Shown here: positions 27,212 to 37,822 of the stretch, piece by piece | How the letters are laid out: each line of letters begins with the position of its first letter | Position numbering within the stretch: position 1 is the first letter of the stretch | Source of the DNA: Paenibacillus dendritiformis | GTDB taxonomy: Bacteria > Bacillota > Bacilli > Paenibacillales > Paenibacillaceae | Direction: 5' to 3' | Length of the DNA: 64,000 bases | Assembly (NCBI RefSeq): GCF_945605565.1 | Contig: NZ_OX216966.1 | Span: 5,448,001 to 5,512,000, forward strand | Notes under the pieces: generated by a model | Database searches by the model: none | What the model was told of the DNA's origin: nothing | The model's input: only the letters and a program-made list of their open reading frames with translations | Position numbers and translations under genes: made by a program

Positions 27212-30200
27212 TTATTTTACGCGTACGCTTCCTTCGCCGAATAGCGCCTCGATTCGCTTGAACAGGTCTGGCGAAGGCTTCAGCGCGTACGAGTCATTCA
27301 GCGCGAGAAGCTGCTGCTCGCGCTCGTAGAACAGCACGGTCGGCAGCGGGCCGGGCTGCGTCCGGAGGAGCCGCTTCAGCTCCTCCAGCAGCTCCGGCCG
27401 CTCGCGGTCGGCCGTGATCTTGATGTAGACGCGCTGGCGCTTCGCCCCGCGCGGCGCGCTCTTGGCGCCGGAGCCCGCCGGTGGCGCCTGCTGCGGCTGG
27501 CCGGCCGCAGCCGGGCGCGGCGGCGTGGCCCGGTGTCCGGCGGCGCCGGCCGCTACGGGCGCGGCGGCATCCGGTGCGCGCATCCCTGCCGCAAGCGGCT
27601 TCCGCCGGCGGGCGGCGATGCGCTTCGCCAAGCCGGAGACGGCGCCGGCCTCGAGCGGCACCACCTCGTGGGCGAGCAGCTTGAAGCCCTCGTCCTCGAG
27701 CTGCACCTTCGCCTGCACCGCCACGAGCGCGCCCTTGCCGACGAGCCGCTCCGCCCGCTTCCACACTTCCGGGAACAGCACGACCTCGGCCCGTTCCACG
27801 CGGTCCTCCAGCTCGGCGAAGGCCATCGGCTTGCCCTTCTTCGTCGTAATGGTGCGAAGCGACACGATCATGCCCGCGACGATGCACTCGCTCTCGTCAG
27901 GCGCCTCGTGCAGGTCGACAAGCCGATCGGTGTCGAGCTCCTCCAGCAGTTGATCGTATTCGTCCAGCGGATGCCCGGACAAATAGAGACCGAGCAGCTC
28001 CCGCTCCAGCTCCAGCTGCTGCGACATCGTGAGCGGCTGGACATCGGGATAATCGATCGTCCAGTTGTTCACCTCGACGAGATCGAGGAATTGGATCTGC
28101 AAATCTTCCCGATCCTTGCGCCACTTCGCGGCCGCCTCCAGCGTCTCGTCGATCATGGCGAGCAGCTGGGCGCGGTGCCCCGGCAAGGAATCGAAGGCGC
28201 CGCCTTGGATGAGCGACTCAATAACCCGCCGGTTGCAGACGCGCAGATCGACCCGCTGGCAAAAATCGAGCAAATCCGCATAAGGCCGCTCCTGACGCTC
28301 GCGAATAATGCTGTCGATCGCCAGCGTGCCGACATTCTTGATCGCGCCCAGGCCGAAGCGGATGCCGCCCGCAACCGGCGTGAACGGCACGAAGCTCTCA
28401 TTCACATCCGGAGGCAGCACCTCGATGCCGAGCCGCCGGCAATCGTCGATATATTCCGCCACCTTCCGGTGGCTGCCCATATTGGCGGTCAACATGGACG
28501 CCATGAATTCTGTCGGATAATGCGTCTTCAAATAAGCCGTCTGGAAGGCGAGCACGGCATACGCCGCCGCATGGGCACGCGGGAAGCCGTAGTCGGCGAA
28601 GCGGACGATCATGTCGTACACCCGGTTCGCTTCTTCCGCCGAATAGCCCTGCCCCAGACTGCCTTCCACGAAATGCTGGCGCTGCTGGTCCAGCACTTCA
28701 CGCTTCTTCTTCGATACGGCCCGCCGCAGCAGATCCGCTTCCCCCAGGCTGAATCCCGCCATCTTGGAGGCAATGTGCATAATCTGCTCCTGATAGACGA
28801 TAATTCCGTAAGTATCCCGGAGAATCGGCTCCAGATCGGGATGCGGGTATTCCACCGGCTTCAGGCCGTGCTTGCTCTGAATAAAATTCGGGATGAACTC
28901 CATCGGACCCGGCCGGTACAGCGCGAGGACAGATATGATATCCTCGAACGACGATGGCTTCAATTCCCGCAGCACGCGGCGCATGCCGGCCGATTCCAGC
29001 TGGAACACGCCGGTCGTATCGCCTCTGCACATAAGCGCATAGGTAGACGGATCCGTGTCGTCGAGCGCGTTCAGGCTGATCTCGTCTCCCGTATCCTTCT
29101 TCACCCAACCGAGCGTGCGCTCGATAATCGACAACGTGCGCAGGCCGAGGAAATCCATCTTCAGCAGTCCGACCGCTTCCAGATGCTCCATCGAATACTG
29201 CGTAAGCGCCGCATGCTCCGTCCCGGCCTGTAGCGGCACGTAATGCGTCAGCGGCTCCCGGCTGATAACGACCCCTGCCGCATGGGTCGACGCGTGGCGC
29301 GGCATCCGCTCCACCTTCGCCGCCATGTCGAGCAGCTCGCCGATGCGGGGCTGGCGTTCCTTCCATTCACGCAGCTCGCTGCTGGCGTTCAGCGCCTTAG
29401 CCAACGTCATGCCAATCTGGTTCGGGATCAGCTTGGCGGCCCGATCCGTCTCGTTATAGGGTACGTTCAGCACCCGGCCGACATCCCGTACGGCCGCGCG
29501 TGCGGCCATCGTGCCGAAGGTGATGATCTGCGCGACTCGATCATGGCCGTATTTGTCTGCGACATAGTGGATGACTTCGTCGCGCCGCTCGTCATTGAAA
29601 TCGATGTCGATATCCGGCATCGTAATCCGTTCAGGATTGAGGAACCGCTCGAACAGCAGCCGGTATTTGAGCGGATCCACATTCGTAATGCGCAAGGTGT
29701 AGGCGACCAGGCTGCCGGCGGACGAACCCCGGCCGGGTCCGGTCATGATGCCCTGCTCATGCGCGAAGCGGATGAAATCCCACACGATAAGGAAATACTC
29801 GGAGAATCCCATCTTATCGATCGTGTCCAGCTCATAGTTCAGCCGCTCCTGCGCCGCCGCCCGGAACTCCTCTTCCGCCCAGACGGGCAGATCCGAGTAG
29901 CGCCGTTCAAGCCCTTCCTGGCACAACTGCCGCAAGTACTCTGGGGCGGACACCCCCGGCGGCAGCGGCTCGAAGGAAGGAAGAATCGAGGCGCCAAGGT
30001 CCAGCGTCACCTGACACTGCTCCGCAATGCGCGCCGTATTGGCCACCGCCTCCGGAACGTGGCGGAACAGCGCGTTCATCTCCTCCCTCGACTTGAAGTA
30101 CATTTGGGTCGTCCCCATCTTCAGCCGATCCTCGTCTTCCTTCGTCTTGCCCGTGCCGATGCAGATGAGGACATCCTGCACCGCGGCATCCTCTTCCTCC

Positions 30201-30826
30201 ATATAATGGACGTCATTCGTTACCGCAAGCGGAATGCCCGTCGCCTCGCTGAGCGCGACAAGGCCGAGATTGACCTTCTTCTGCTCAGGCAGCCCGTGGT
30301 CCTGCAGCTCCAGATAGAATCCGTCCTTGAATATGTCGCGGTAACGTTCCGCCGCCTCCCGGGCGGCCTCTTCGCGCCCGTGGAGCACATGCTGGGACAC
30401 CTCTCCTCCAAGGCAAGCGCTCAGCGCGATGATGCCGTCCGCATGCCGGCGCAGCGTGTCCATGTCCACCCGCGGCTTGTAATGAAATCCTTCCAAATGC
30501 CCGATGGACGTAATCCGCATCAGATTGCGGTAGCCTTCTTCGTTCTTCGCCAGCAGAATCAGGTGATAGATTGGCTGCTCCTTGCGGGAGCCTTTTTCAT
30601 GAAGGGACCCGGTCGTAACATAGGCCTCCATGCCGATAATCGGCTTGACGCCGTGCGCCAGGCAAGCTTTGTAGAAGGCGATGGTCCCGTACATGACCCC
30701 ATGATCGGTAAGCGCCAGCGCCTTCATTCCATATTGAGCCGCCCGCGCGGCCAGATTCTCGATGCGGGCCGCACCGTCAAGCAGGCTGTATTCACTGTGA
30801 ACGTGCAGGTGCACGAACGGTTCCAT
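27212..30826 (-). CDS. dnaE: DNA polymerase III alpha subunit
   Basis: About 1204 residues. The PHP domain opens the protein ([17 protein letters not shown]), then the polymerase core with the catalytic Asp pair in [16 protein letters not shown] and the [14 protein letters not shown] block, followed by the helix-hairpin-helix and an OB fold. Between the OB fold and the last domain (about residues 1080-1140) there is an alanine/proline-rich stretch encoded by the most GC-rich part of the window (27440-27620). Start 30826 is set by GGAGGGG upstream and by the family N terminus; the frame extends 52 codons further without support. It is the DnaE replicative polymerase. The ytrH operon is divergent. 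Confidence 0.96.
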   Translation of the reverse strand: MEPFVHLHVHSEYSLLDGAARIENLAARAAQYGMKALALTDHGVMYGTIAFYKACLAHGVKPIIGMEAYVTTGSLHEKGSRKEQPIYHLILLAKNEEGYRNLMRITSIGHLEGFHYKPRVDMDTLRRHADGIIALSACLGGEVSQHVLHGREEAAREAAERYRDIFKDGFYLELQDHGLPEQKKVNLGLVALSEATGIPLAVTNDVHYMEEEDAAVQDVLICIGTGKTKEDEDRLKMGTTQMYFKSREEMNALFRHVPEAVANTARIAEQCQVTLDLGASILPSFEPLPPGVSAPEYLRQLCQEGLERRYSDLPVWAEEEFRAAAQERLNYELDTIDKMGFSEYFLIVWDFIRFAHEQGIMTGPGRGSSAGSLVAYTLRITNVDPLKYRLLFERFLNPERITMPDIDIDFNDERRDEVIHYVADKYGHDRVAQIITFGTMAARAAVRDVGRVLNVPYNETDRAAKLIPNQIGMTLAKALNASSELREWKERQPRIGELLDMAAKVERMPRHASTHAAGVVISREPLTHYVPLQAGTEHAALTQYSMEHLEAVGLLKMDFLGLRTLSIIERTLGWVKKDTGDEISLNALDDTDPSTYALMCRGDTTGVFQLESAGMRRVLRELKPSSFEDIISVLALYRPGPMEFIPNFIQSKHGLKPVEYPHPDLEPILRDTYGIIVYQEQIMHIASKMAGFSLGEADLLRRAVSKKKREVLDQQRQHFVEGSLGQGYSAEEANRVYDMIVRFADYGFPRAHAAAYAVLAFQTAYLKTHYPTEFMASMLTANMGSHRKVAEYIDDCRRLGIEVLPPDVNESFVPFTPVAGGIRFGLGAIKNVGTLAIDSIIRERQERPYADLLDFCQRVDLRVCNRRVIESLIQGGAFDSLPGHRAQLLAMIDETLEAAAKWRKDREDLQIQFLDLVEVNNWTIDYPDVQPLTMSQQLELERELLGLYLSGHPLDEYDQLLEELDTDRLVDLHEAPDESECIVAGMIVSLRTITTKKGKPMAFAELEDRVERAEVVLFPEVWKRAERLVGKGALVAVQAKVQLEDEGFKLLAHEVVPLEAGAVSGLAKRIAARRRKPLAAGMRAPDAAAPVAAGAAGHRATPPRPAAAGQPQQAPPAGSGAKSAPRGAKRQRVYIKITADRERPELLEELKRLLRTQPGPLPTVLFYEREQQLLALNDSYALKPSPDLFKRIEALFGEGSVRVK

Positions 30827-30981
30827 AGCCTTCCCCTCCCCTTCGTGTGCCGTGCCATGTATGGGAACATATTTTCGTCTATCTTGTATTGTATCATATT
30901 TTTTCACGGAAATTCTATATATGTATAAAGGACATCTTGTCCGCCGGGCACCCGCGGGAGCAGGAAAGGAGAAACCATTCA

Positions 30982-31308
30982 ATGGGTACGTTTCTGTCCA
31001 AAGCGCTCATCGATTTTTTCATCGCCTTCGGCGTCGTGCTGGGCGGATCAATACTGGCCGGCATCGGGGCCGTCGTCGCGCTGCAATCGCCGGTCGATAC
31101 GATGCAGCATATTTCCGAGCAATTGAAAATATGGGCCGTCGTCGCCGCCGTCGGCGGAACGATCGACCCGATACGCGTCATCGAAAGCAACTTCCTGGAC
31201 GGGAACCTCTCCCCGGTCTTCAAGCAGCTGCTCTACATCCTCGTCTCCTTCATCGGCGCCCATATGGGAACCGAGCTGATTCAGTGGATATGCCGAAGCC
31301 GAATCTAG
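30982..31308 (+). CDS. ytrH: YtrH-family sporulation membrane protein
   Basis: 108 residues with three hydrophobic segments (about 8-30, 50-65 and 83-100). [31 protein letters not shown] and the C-terminal [12 protein letters not shown] match YtrH. Start 30982 has AAAGGAG upstream. In Bacillus, ytrH and ytrI are made in the mother cell and are required for efficient sporulation. TCATATT at 30894-30900 resembles a sigma-E -35, but I could not place a good -10. It is immediately followed by ytrI. Confidence 0.87.
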   Translation: MGTFLSKALIDFFIAFGVVLGGSILAGIGAVVALQSPVDTMQHISEQLKIWAVVAAVGGTIDPIRVIESNFLDGNLSPVFKQLLYILVSFIGAHMGTELIQWICRSRI

Positions 31309-31345
31309 CCGCAGAAGGGTGCCGTCAGCGAGAGGGGGCGGGTCT

Positions 31346-31843
31346 ATGCGGCTGAAGGCAGTACCTAGATGGCTGGGCGACATCGCGCTCGTCCTGGTCG
31401 GAGCTATCATTGGCGCGGCGGTATACCACGCGATGCACCTGCACCAATTCAACGAGCTGATGATGATGAACATCGACCTGCAGGACAGGCTGGCCCACTA
31501 TAAAGCGGAGGCAGAGGATCTGCTTCGCTACAAGAACCGGCGGACGATTGTGAAAAGCATCGAGGTTCATATTTATGAGCCCGCCACGAGCACGGCTCTT
31601 CCCCAGGCCCATGAAACCGAGATCCGGCGCCGCCTGTTGAAGGATTTATCCGGCTTGAAGGGCAGGGACGTCTTCCAGATTGACGAACATTCGAAGCTGG
31701 TCGAGGGTCTCTTGGCCAACAAAATATATCCCGATGTGCATGAGAAGGACTACAGCGTGCTGCTGCGCACGATGCTTGTCACCGAGGGCGTGCTTCACGT
31801 GTGGGTCGATGTCAAACCTTATATTCCGGCGAAGGTGCCCTAA
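31346..31843 (+). CDS. ytrI: YtrI-family sporulation membrane protein
   Basis: 165 residues. One N-terminal membrane helix (about 10-30) and then a coiled-coil region (about 35-70), with a C-terminal soluble part. The position directly after ytrH, and the shape of the protein, match YtrI, which works with YtrH in spore cortex and coat development. The start 31346 is chosen because AGGGGGC lies upstream; the frame begins 9 codons earlier without a ribosome site. Confidence 0.82.
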   Translation: MRLKAVPRWLGDIALVLVGAIIGAAVYHAMHLHQFNELMMMNIDLQDRLAHYKAEAEDLLRYKNRRTIVKSIEVHIYEPATSTALPQAHETEIRRRLLKDLSGLKGRDVFQIDEHSKLVEGLLANKIYPDVHEKDYSVLLRTMLVTEGVLHVWVDVKPYIPAKVP

Positions 31844-31846
31844 ATA

Positions 31847-31875
31847 TTGGGATGCAGTGGAATCTGTGATACACT
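31847..31875 (+). promoter_or_regulatory. Promoter of ytpI
   Basis: TTGGGA (31847-31852) and TACACT (31870-31875) are exactly 17 bases apart, just after the ytrI stop. A vegetative promoter for ytpI independent of the sporulation genes fits. Confidence 0.6.
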
Positions 31876-31925
31876 AGGGACAGCCATAACCTATGAAAAG
31901 CATGTGAGAAGGAGAGTTCTTCCTG

Positions 31926-32237
31926 ATGGAATGGATTCAATGGACGCTGTTCCTGTTATTGTGCATCACTTCCGTGCTGTCCGTCTTTTTCAGCATCCGC
32001 TCCCGGCGGCAGACGGACACGGTGCTCCGCGGCCTGTTCGCGGCCAGAATGAATATCTGCATGGGACTGATGCTGCTCTGCCTGGCCGGCATTCAGGCGA
32101 TGGTATACTCCGCCTCGACGATGCGCATCATTGTCGGCGCCGTCGTCATGCTGCTCGGGCTGTTCAATCTGCTGGCCGGCGTGCGCAACCATATGCACTT
32201 CCAGCGCATTCTGGACGGGGTCGGCTCCTCGAAATAA
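31926..32237 (+). CDS. ytpI: YtpI-family membrane protein
   Basis: 103 residues with three hydrophobic helices (about 4-24, 38-60 and 65-85). Its position after ytrI and before ytoI, and its topology, match ytpI of Bacillus subtilis, whose function is unknown. GAAGGAG lies upstream of the ATG. A perfect bidirectional terminator follows the stop codon. Confidence 0.85.
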   Translation: MEWIQWTLFLLLCITSVLSVFFSIRSRRQTDTVLRGLFAARMNICMGLMLLCLAGIQAMVYSASTMRIIVGAVVMLLGLFNLLAGVRNHMHFQRILDGVGSSK

Positions 32238-32275
32238 GCCGCCGCACATCCATGCGCCCTCGCACGATGGCGCAT

Positions 32276-32310
32276 AAATAGCCTCTGCCCCCGGTGGGCA
32301 GAGGCTATTT
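32276..32310. terminator. Bidirectional terminator between ytpI and ytoI
   Basis: AAATAGCCTCTGCCC pairs perfectly with GGGCAGAGGCTATTT around a five-base loop; A and T runs at the ends serve both strands. Confidence 0.9.
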
Positions 32311-32328
32311 GCCGTGGAAAGGCGGGGA

Positions 32329-33663
32329 TCAGTCGTGATCGATCGACTGCATCGTCATCATCGCTTTGGCCGCCAGCACCTCTCCATGCCGAATCTCGAC
32401 CTCCAGCTTGCAGAACTTCCGGCTCATTTCGATCAATTGAGGCTTCAGCGTGACGACATCTTCAATCTGGAGCGGACGGACGAAATACGTGGTGATATTG
32501 TCCATCACGTGATCGTAGCTCCGCATCTCCTTGACCGCCCGCAGCGCGGCTTGCGTCATCAGCGTCGTCAATATGCCCTCCGACACCGCGCCGAAGCCGT
32601 TGACCATCTGGGGCGTAATCGCCCCGCGGAACATCGGATTGCCTTCCTCGTCCCGCTGTTCCTCGAAGCCGTTCCATATCAAATCAACGAACGTCTCGCC
32701 TAATTGCGTCTCCTGACGCGCGTCCCGCAGCGCGTTCAGCACCTCGCGGCGCGTCACGACCGCAATCAGCTTCCGGCTCCGATCGACGACAGGCAGCAGT
32801 TCCACCCCTTCCCACACCATCGTATGGGCGGCAGTAGCCAGCGTCGTCTGCAGCGTGGCCGTCAGCGGGCTTCGCGTATACAGCTTCTCAATCGTCTGCT
32901 GCGAATCCGCGCCGAGCATATCCTTGTACGTCATCATCCCGATGACGCGGTTCCATTCGTCCACGACCGGGAAGCGGCTGTGACCCGTCTCTTCCCGCAT
33001 CCGCTCGAAATCATGCACCGTACTGGAAGGACGCAGCACATACATTTTCGATTTCAACGTGACGATATCCTCGATGATCATAATCTTCTTCTTGATTAAC
33101 CGGTCGAACAGCGCGCGGTTAATGATCGAGGCGACCGTGAACGTGTCGTATTTCGACGAAAAAATCGGCAGATTCAGCGCATCCGCCAGCAGCTTGACCT
33201 CGCGGCTGGTGCCGAATCCCCCGGTGATGAGGACCCCCGCGCCATGCTGAAGGGCAAGCCGATGCGCATCTTCCCGGTTCCCGACGATAAGCAGGCTGCC
33301 GGCATCGATATAGCGCTCCATCGCGTCGAGCTTCATCGCCCCGATGACATATTTGTTCAGCGTCTTCTCGAGACCTTTGCCGCCGCCCAATACATGTCCG
33401 CCCAATATGTCGACCACTTCACCGAAGGTCAGGTTGTCCGACATATTGCGCGGCTTCTTCTCGACGCGGACCGTTCCTATCCGCTCCTTCGTAATGACGA
33501 TGCCGATGCTCTCCGCCTCTTTGACGGCGCGGTAAGCGGTCCCCTCGCTCACCGACATCTCCTTCGCCAGCTTGCGCACCGATATTTTCGTTCCCGGCTT
33601 CAAGCCCTCGATATGATGGAGCAACTGCTCATACTTCGTAACCGTCCCATCATTCCCTTCCAT
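32329..33663 (-). CDS. ytoI: YtoI-type regulator with HTH, DRTGG, CBS and hot-dog domains
   Basis: 444 residues. A helix-turn-helix segment (about 25-70), a DRTGG domain (about 75-185), a CBS pair (about 195-310; VLRPSSTVHDFERMREETGHSRFPVVDEW and VEGVELLPVVD-like), and a hot-dog thioesterase-like domain (about 325-440) match YtoI/SpxR family proteins. CBS domains bind adenine nucleotides, so it may link transcription to energy or c-di-AMP state. Transcribed convergently to ytpI, as in Bacillus subtilis. Confidence 0.87.
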   Translation of the reverse strand: MEGNDGTVTKYEQLLHHIEGLKPGTKISVRKLAKEMSVSEGTAYRAVKEAESIGIVITKERIGTVRVEKKPRNMSDNLTFGEVVDILGGHVLGGGKGLEKTLNKYVIGAMKLDAMERYIDAGSLLIVGNREDAHRLALQHGAGVLITGGFGTSREVKLLADALNLPIFSSKYDTFTVASIINRALFDRLIKKKIMIIEDIVTLKSKMYVLRPSSTVHDFERMREETGHSRFPVVDEWNRVIGMMTYKDMLGADSQQTIEKLYTRSPLTATLQTTLATAAHTMVWEGVELLPVVDRSRKLIAVVTRREVLNALRDARQETQLGETFVDLIWNGFEEQRDEEGNPMFRGAITPQMVNGFGAVSEGILTTLMTQAALRAVKEMRSYDHVMDNITTYFVRPLQIEDVVTLKPQLIEMSRKFCKLEVEIRHGEVLAAKAMMTMQSIDHD

Positions 33664-33929
33664 CTGTTACACCCCCGGACTCCGAACTGTTGTACTCTGT
33701 ATTTATGATAGCACATCTTCAAAGAACGATGCAAAAAAATCGGATCCGGCGCTTCGATCCCCTATCATGCAAGGCAATACGCCCTTCATCGGCTCTGCTG
33801 CGCTTGTGGAGGACTATGAAGTGGCGCATCATATTCAGGCGGCATTCGATTATAACAGCAGATTCCGGGATACCCGTCATTGCTCCAAAAATATAACCGC
33901 CCACAACAAAGGCGGCCATTTTACACCGC

Positions 33930-34784
33930 TCACGTCAATGAATTGCAGATATTTTCAGTATACTTTGTGATGGCTTCATCGTAATCCGGATACTTGTATC
34001 CGAGACTTGCGGCCACAGCCTTAGAGTATGTGCGGAACAACGTATAGCAAGTAGATAATGACTGCCACATTTCTTCATACCCATTCTGCGAATAGGTGGA
34101 GAGCAGCGATTTCCAATCTTCCTGTGGAAGGTAGCGGTCAATAAATTTGTAGTTCTTCCCCACGCTAAAGGTATATCCTTGCTCTGAGCCAATCTGCCAA
34201 GCCATCATTCTCAACAAATTCGGCCGCGCAATCTCGTGCAAATGGTCGATCGCAAACAGGATTTCTTGTCTCGCCAATCCTTTTACGACGTAAGTGGCAA
34301 CCATCCAGAACTCATTGCAGCAATCATCAAATTCTCTTGCAGTCGGCCTTTTTATCCAATATTGACGGTCGTCTGCGATTACTTCCTTGTTGATACGAGC
34401 ATCCTTATCAAGCAGGACCTCCACCAAACCGTCGCTCTTGGCAAAATAATCGTCTACTTCGCTCATCGGAATAAGGGTTAGGTCTAATTTATTGCCATCC
34501 TCAAAAAGAATAATATAGGAAAACCAATTCCCTAACTCCGAGGGAAAAAGCTCCATATCCTCGGGTTTTTGCATCATCTGCCGATTTCCGAAAATGTTGA
34601 GCCATTGATCATTTTCCTTGAACGAATCGATATCGGTTACAAAGTAGGAAACGTCATAATCTTGAAACGTATCCGGGGGAATATTTCGGTTTGTACGCGA
34701 CCCTTCCAAAGTGGCTAATCGGATTCTCTGATCAGTCCTGGCGAAATCGACGAACATATTCATCATTTCTTGTTCGCTTCTCAA
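33930..34784 (-). CDS. aadK: AadK-like aminoglycoside 6-adenylyltransferase
   Basis: 284 residues. The nucleotidyltransferase motif ATLEGSRTNRNIPPD followed by DYDVSYFV supplies the metal-binding Asp residues, and the C-terminal half matches the ANT(6)/AadK family. Members adenylylate streptomycin-type drugs, but chromosomal copies may be weak or silent, and activity is not proven. The AT content is visibly higher than that of its neighbours, which suggests acquisition. The preceding 33664-33929 stretch holds no gene I can support. Confidence 0.8.
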   Translation of the reverse strand: MRSEQEMMNMFVDFARTDQRIRLATLEGSRTNRNIPPDTFQDYDVSYFVTDIDSFKENDQWLNIFGNRQMMQKPEDMELFPSELGNWFSYIILFEDGNKLDLTLIPMSEVDDYFAKSDGLVEVLLDKDARINKEVIADDRQYWIKRPTAREFDDCCNEFWMVATYVVKGLARQEILFAIDHLHEIARPNLLRMMAWQIGSEQGYTFSVGKNYKFIDRYLPQEDWKSLLSTYSQNGYEEMWQSLSTCYTLFRTYSKAVAASLGYKYPDYDEAITKYTENICNSLT

Positions 34785-34970
34785 TGCAGTAGCCCTCCGT
34801 TCTAACCTTTATCTTTTGTAAAAAGAAAAACAGTCCGCCAATACGGCCGCATCACTTGGACGAAGACTGACAATTGTTGTTATTGCAAGTCACGAGCGTA
34901 TTTTTCTTATTCGGCGTTTTATTTTCGTATTCCTTGCGTTCTCAACCATGGTCCATCAACGGTTAAAACG

Positions 34971-35005
34971 AAAAAAAGACGCCGGAACGACATGTTCCGA
35001 GCGCC
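34971..35005 (-). terminator. Terminator of the YhgE/Pip gene
   Basis: GGCGCTCGGAAC pairs with GTTCCGGCGTC with two mismatches, followed on the minus strand by TTTTTTTCGTTTT. It sits 75 bp after the gene's stop codon. Confidence 0.85.
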
Positions 35006-35079
35006 TTACTTCTTGCCTGCATCTATTTTAACCTTTTTCCCTGTCTTTCTCTCTATCGGTGCGGACTGCGTCCGTAGCG

Positions 35080-37755
35080 TCAGCCGGTCACCACGGTTGC
35101 GTCCGTCGACTGCTCCGTCTTCGCCAGCTTCCGGTGGCTGAGAATGAAATAGATCCAGCTGCCGATAAGCGACAGGACGAGGAAGATGGACAGCTTGCCG
35201 AGATTCAACCAGACGTATTGGATGTCGCCCAGCGACACGACGCCGCGGAAGGCCCGAATGGTGTAAGTCATCGGGAACCAAGGGTGCAGCATCTGGAAAA
35301 ATTTCGGCGTTAACTCAATCGGGAATGTGCCTGCCGTCGAGGACAGCTGGAACACGAGCAGCAAAATGATAATGAACCGCCCTACGTTCCCGAATGAGGT
35401 AATGAAAAATTGGATCATGGCAAAGAACGTTAAGCTGGTAACGAGACAGACGACGAAAAACATCGGCACGTTCGTGACCGGCAAATGAATCACATTGAGG
35501 ACGACCAGTCCGGCAATGGCAACCTGCAGAACGCTCTCCACCGTCATGAACCCGTATTTGCTCGTCATCCAGGCCGTGCCGGAAGGCGGCCGGTTGTAGG
35601 TCTCCCGCAGCGGATAGACCATCGAGAACATCAATGCCCCGACGAAAAATCCAAGCGACAGGAAATACGGAGCCATGCCTACGCCGTAGGTCGTGACATC
35701 ATGATTCTCGACTTTATCGCTGCCAACCGGAGACGTAATCATTTCATATGTCTTATCGGTCGGGTTCTGCTGCGCTTTATCCGCGCCTTCCTGCAGCTTC
35801 TGGCGAAGCTCCGCGCCGCCGGATAACAGCTGCTCCTGACCGTCCAGCAGCTGCTCGAATCCGCCGTTGATCGCATCCTTCGCTTGATCGACCTGATTCA
35901 GCATATCGCTCATCTTGACGAAGATCATGTCCTGCACCTTTTTGGCGGCTTCCTTCAGCTTCATCTCTGCCATGTCGTGCAGCATGTCGCGCGCCATCGG
36001 CTCCAGACTATTCACCTTGTCATCGGCTGCCTGATGAATCTTGGTGAGAATCTCCGGCGTCATCCGATTCAGCTCGTCGTTCGCCTTCTGATGGAGTCCC
36101 GCGACAACTTTCGGCTCGTACTCCATCCATTTGGAATCGACCGTGTCATGAAGCTTGTCGGTGAGCTGTTTCGATTTTTCCTGATAAATATCTTCGGCAA
36201 CGAGATGCGCCTTGGCCAGCAGCTTCGGCGCCAGCTCATTCGCTTTGGACATTGCGACCTGCTGGGCGAGCGAACGCACCTGCGGATAGACCTGATCGAA
36301 CTTCTGGTCTGCCGCCTGATGCAGCTTGGCGAGCAGCGCCGGCTTCAACTTGTCAAGTTCCTTGTTGACCATGTTGTTCAAATCCTGCTTCACCTTGTCA
36401 CGCAGCTGCTCCAGATTGGCCTGGGTCAGGTTTTCTTCCACTTGGGATCGAACCTCTTCCAGCTGCTTCTTCACCGCTTCCCACTGCTGCTGGAGCTCCG
36501 GAGGCAGCTTCTCGCCAATCGGCTTGAGCTTCTCTTCCAGTTGATCGAGGTTCGCCTGGATTTTGCCAAGTTGCTCCTTCCCGCGCTTGATGGCTTCGTC
36601 GAAGAGCTGATCTACTTTCTCATCGATGTAACCGTTCAGCGTCGAACGGATAGAGCTGTCGACATTGTCGTACTCCTTGTCAATAATGCTGTGCATCTTG
36701 ACCCGGGCAGCCGGCTCCATCTCGGTAATCGACTTGTCGACCTCCCGGCTGATTTTGCCCAACACCTGATCCAGATTGTTGTTGTACGCGTTGTCGATTT
36801 CCTGATGCAGCTTCTTGCGGATTTCCGCCCCATAGATGACGGACTGCTTGTCGATTTGCTCGTGAAGCTTTTCCTTGGACAATGGCGAGTACTCATTGAC
36901 CATGTCGTCGATCCGCGTATGCACGGTATCATATACAACCTTGGTGTACTTCTCAGCTTCTGTATCGATGTCTTGATGGACCTTTTTCATCAGCCCCGGC
37001 TTCTTCGTATCCATCGTTTTGTCTATTTCATCATGAATCAGCTGATCGAGCTTCTTCTCGTTCTCGGCCAGCATTTTCTCGACCATCGTCTCCGCTTCCG
37101 CCGTCTTCGAGTCAACCTGCGCATTCAACTCGTCCCGGAACATCTCGATTCCGTCGCCCAACTGGCTGAGACCGTCTTCGATTTTGCCGGCCCCTTCGCT
37201 GGCGGCGCCCAATCCTTCCGCGACGGTATCGATCGCATTGAACATCTGCTCGACATAGGTCTCTGTCACCTTTTGCGACAACTCCGATTTGATGCTCTGC
37301 ACGACCTTGTCTGAGATTTGACCGGACAAGAAATTGTAGCTGCTATTCTCCTTGTATATCAGATTCATCGGCTTCGGATTGGGGTCAAGAATCGTCGTCG
37401 CGTTATGCGACATCTCTTCCGGCACGATAATAAGCAAATAATACTTGTTCTCGCTTAAGCCGCGCTCGCCCTCCTTGCGCGACACGAAATTAAAGTCCAC
37501 CGCATCATTACTGTGCAGCTTCTCAATCAGTTCGCGCCCGATCGCGATCTCCTTGCCTTCATACGTCACCGGCCGGTCCTCATTTACGACTGCGACAGGC
37601 ATGTTTTTTACATTGCTGTACGGATCCCAGTTCGCTACCAAGTAGACGCCGCTGTACAGCAGCGGGATAACCAGGAGACCGAGTACCGGAACCAGGACAT
37701 CCTTCGAACGGACAACTCCCATTAATTCCGACCAAAAAAACCGAAGACTCTTCAT
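35080..37755 (-). CDS. YhgE/Pip-domain membrane protein with 19-residue repeats
   Basis: 891 residues. The N terminus has a membrane helix (about 20-40) and the YhgE/Pip entry domain (MPVAVVNEDRPVTYEGK near 52-68); five to six helices form the C terminus (about 690-875), as in ABC-2-type YhgE proteins of phage infection and secretion systems. Between them lies a long helical region. Positions 241, 260, 279, 298, 317, 336, 355 and 374, and again 460, 479, 498, 517, 536, 555, 574, 593 and 612, are exactly 19 apart. The unit is (L/V/I)Hxx(I/A)D followed by variable residues and a Lys/Pro-rich end. The gene has its own strong promoter and terminator. Start is supported by AAGGAGG. Confidence 0.85.
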   Translation of the reverse strand: MKSLRFFWSELMGVVRSKDVLVPVLGLLVIPLLYSGVYLVANWDPYSNVKNMPVAVVNEDRPVTYEGKEIAIGRELIEKLHSNDAVDFNFVSRKEGERGLSENKYYLLIIVPEEMSHNATTILDPNPKPMNLIYKENSSYNFLSGQISDKVVQSIKSELSQKVTETYVEQMFNAIDTVAEGLGAASEGAGKIEDGLSQLGDGIEMFRDELNAQVDSKTAEAETMVEKMLAENEKKLDQLIHDEIDKTMDTKKPGLMKKVHQDIDTEAEKYTKVVYDTVHTRIDDMVNEYSPLSKEKLHEQIDKQSVIYGAEIRKKLHQEIDNAYNNNLDQVLGKISREVDKSITEMEPAARVKMHSIIDKEYDNVDSSIRSTLNGYIDEKVDQLFDEAIKRGKEQLGKIQANLDQLEEKLKPIGEKLPPELQQQWEAVKKQLEEVRSQVEENLTQANLEQLRDKVKQDLNNMVNKELDKLKPALLAKLHQAADQKFDQVYPQVRSLAQQVAMSKANELAPKLLAKAHLVAEDIYQEKSKQLTDKLHDTVDSKWMEYEPKVVAGLHQKANDELNRMTPEILTKIHQAADDKVNSLEPMARDMLHDMAEMKLKEAAKKVQDMIFVKMSDMLNQVDQAKDAINGGFEQLLDGQEQLLSGGAELRQKLQEGADKAQQNPTDKTYEMITSPVGSDKVENHDVTTYGVGMAPYFLSLGFFVGALMFSMVYPLRETYNRPPSGTAWMTSKYGFMTVESVLQVAIAGLVVLNVIHLPVTNVPMFFVVCLVTSLTFFAMIQFFITSFGNVGRFIIILLLVFQLSSTAGTFPIELTPKFFQMLHPWFPMTYTIRAFRGVVSLGDIQYVWLNLGKLSIFLVLSLIGSWIYFILSHRKLAKTEQSTDATVVTG

Positions 37756-37822
37756 GCTGTCACCTCCTTATTGACCGAATGACCATTTTGTTAAAATAGT
37801 TCTGACTTCGCAGATGTTTGAT

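Noticed and set aside
33719..33919. 66-codon minus-strand frame downstream of aadK
   Set aside because: Hydrophobic start is suggestive, but no ribosome site or family match can be seen; could be a remnant.
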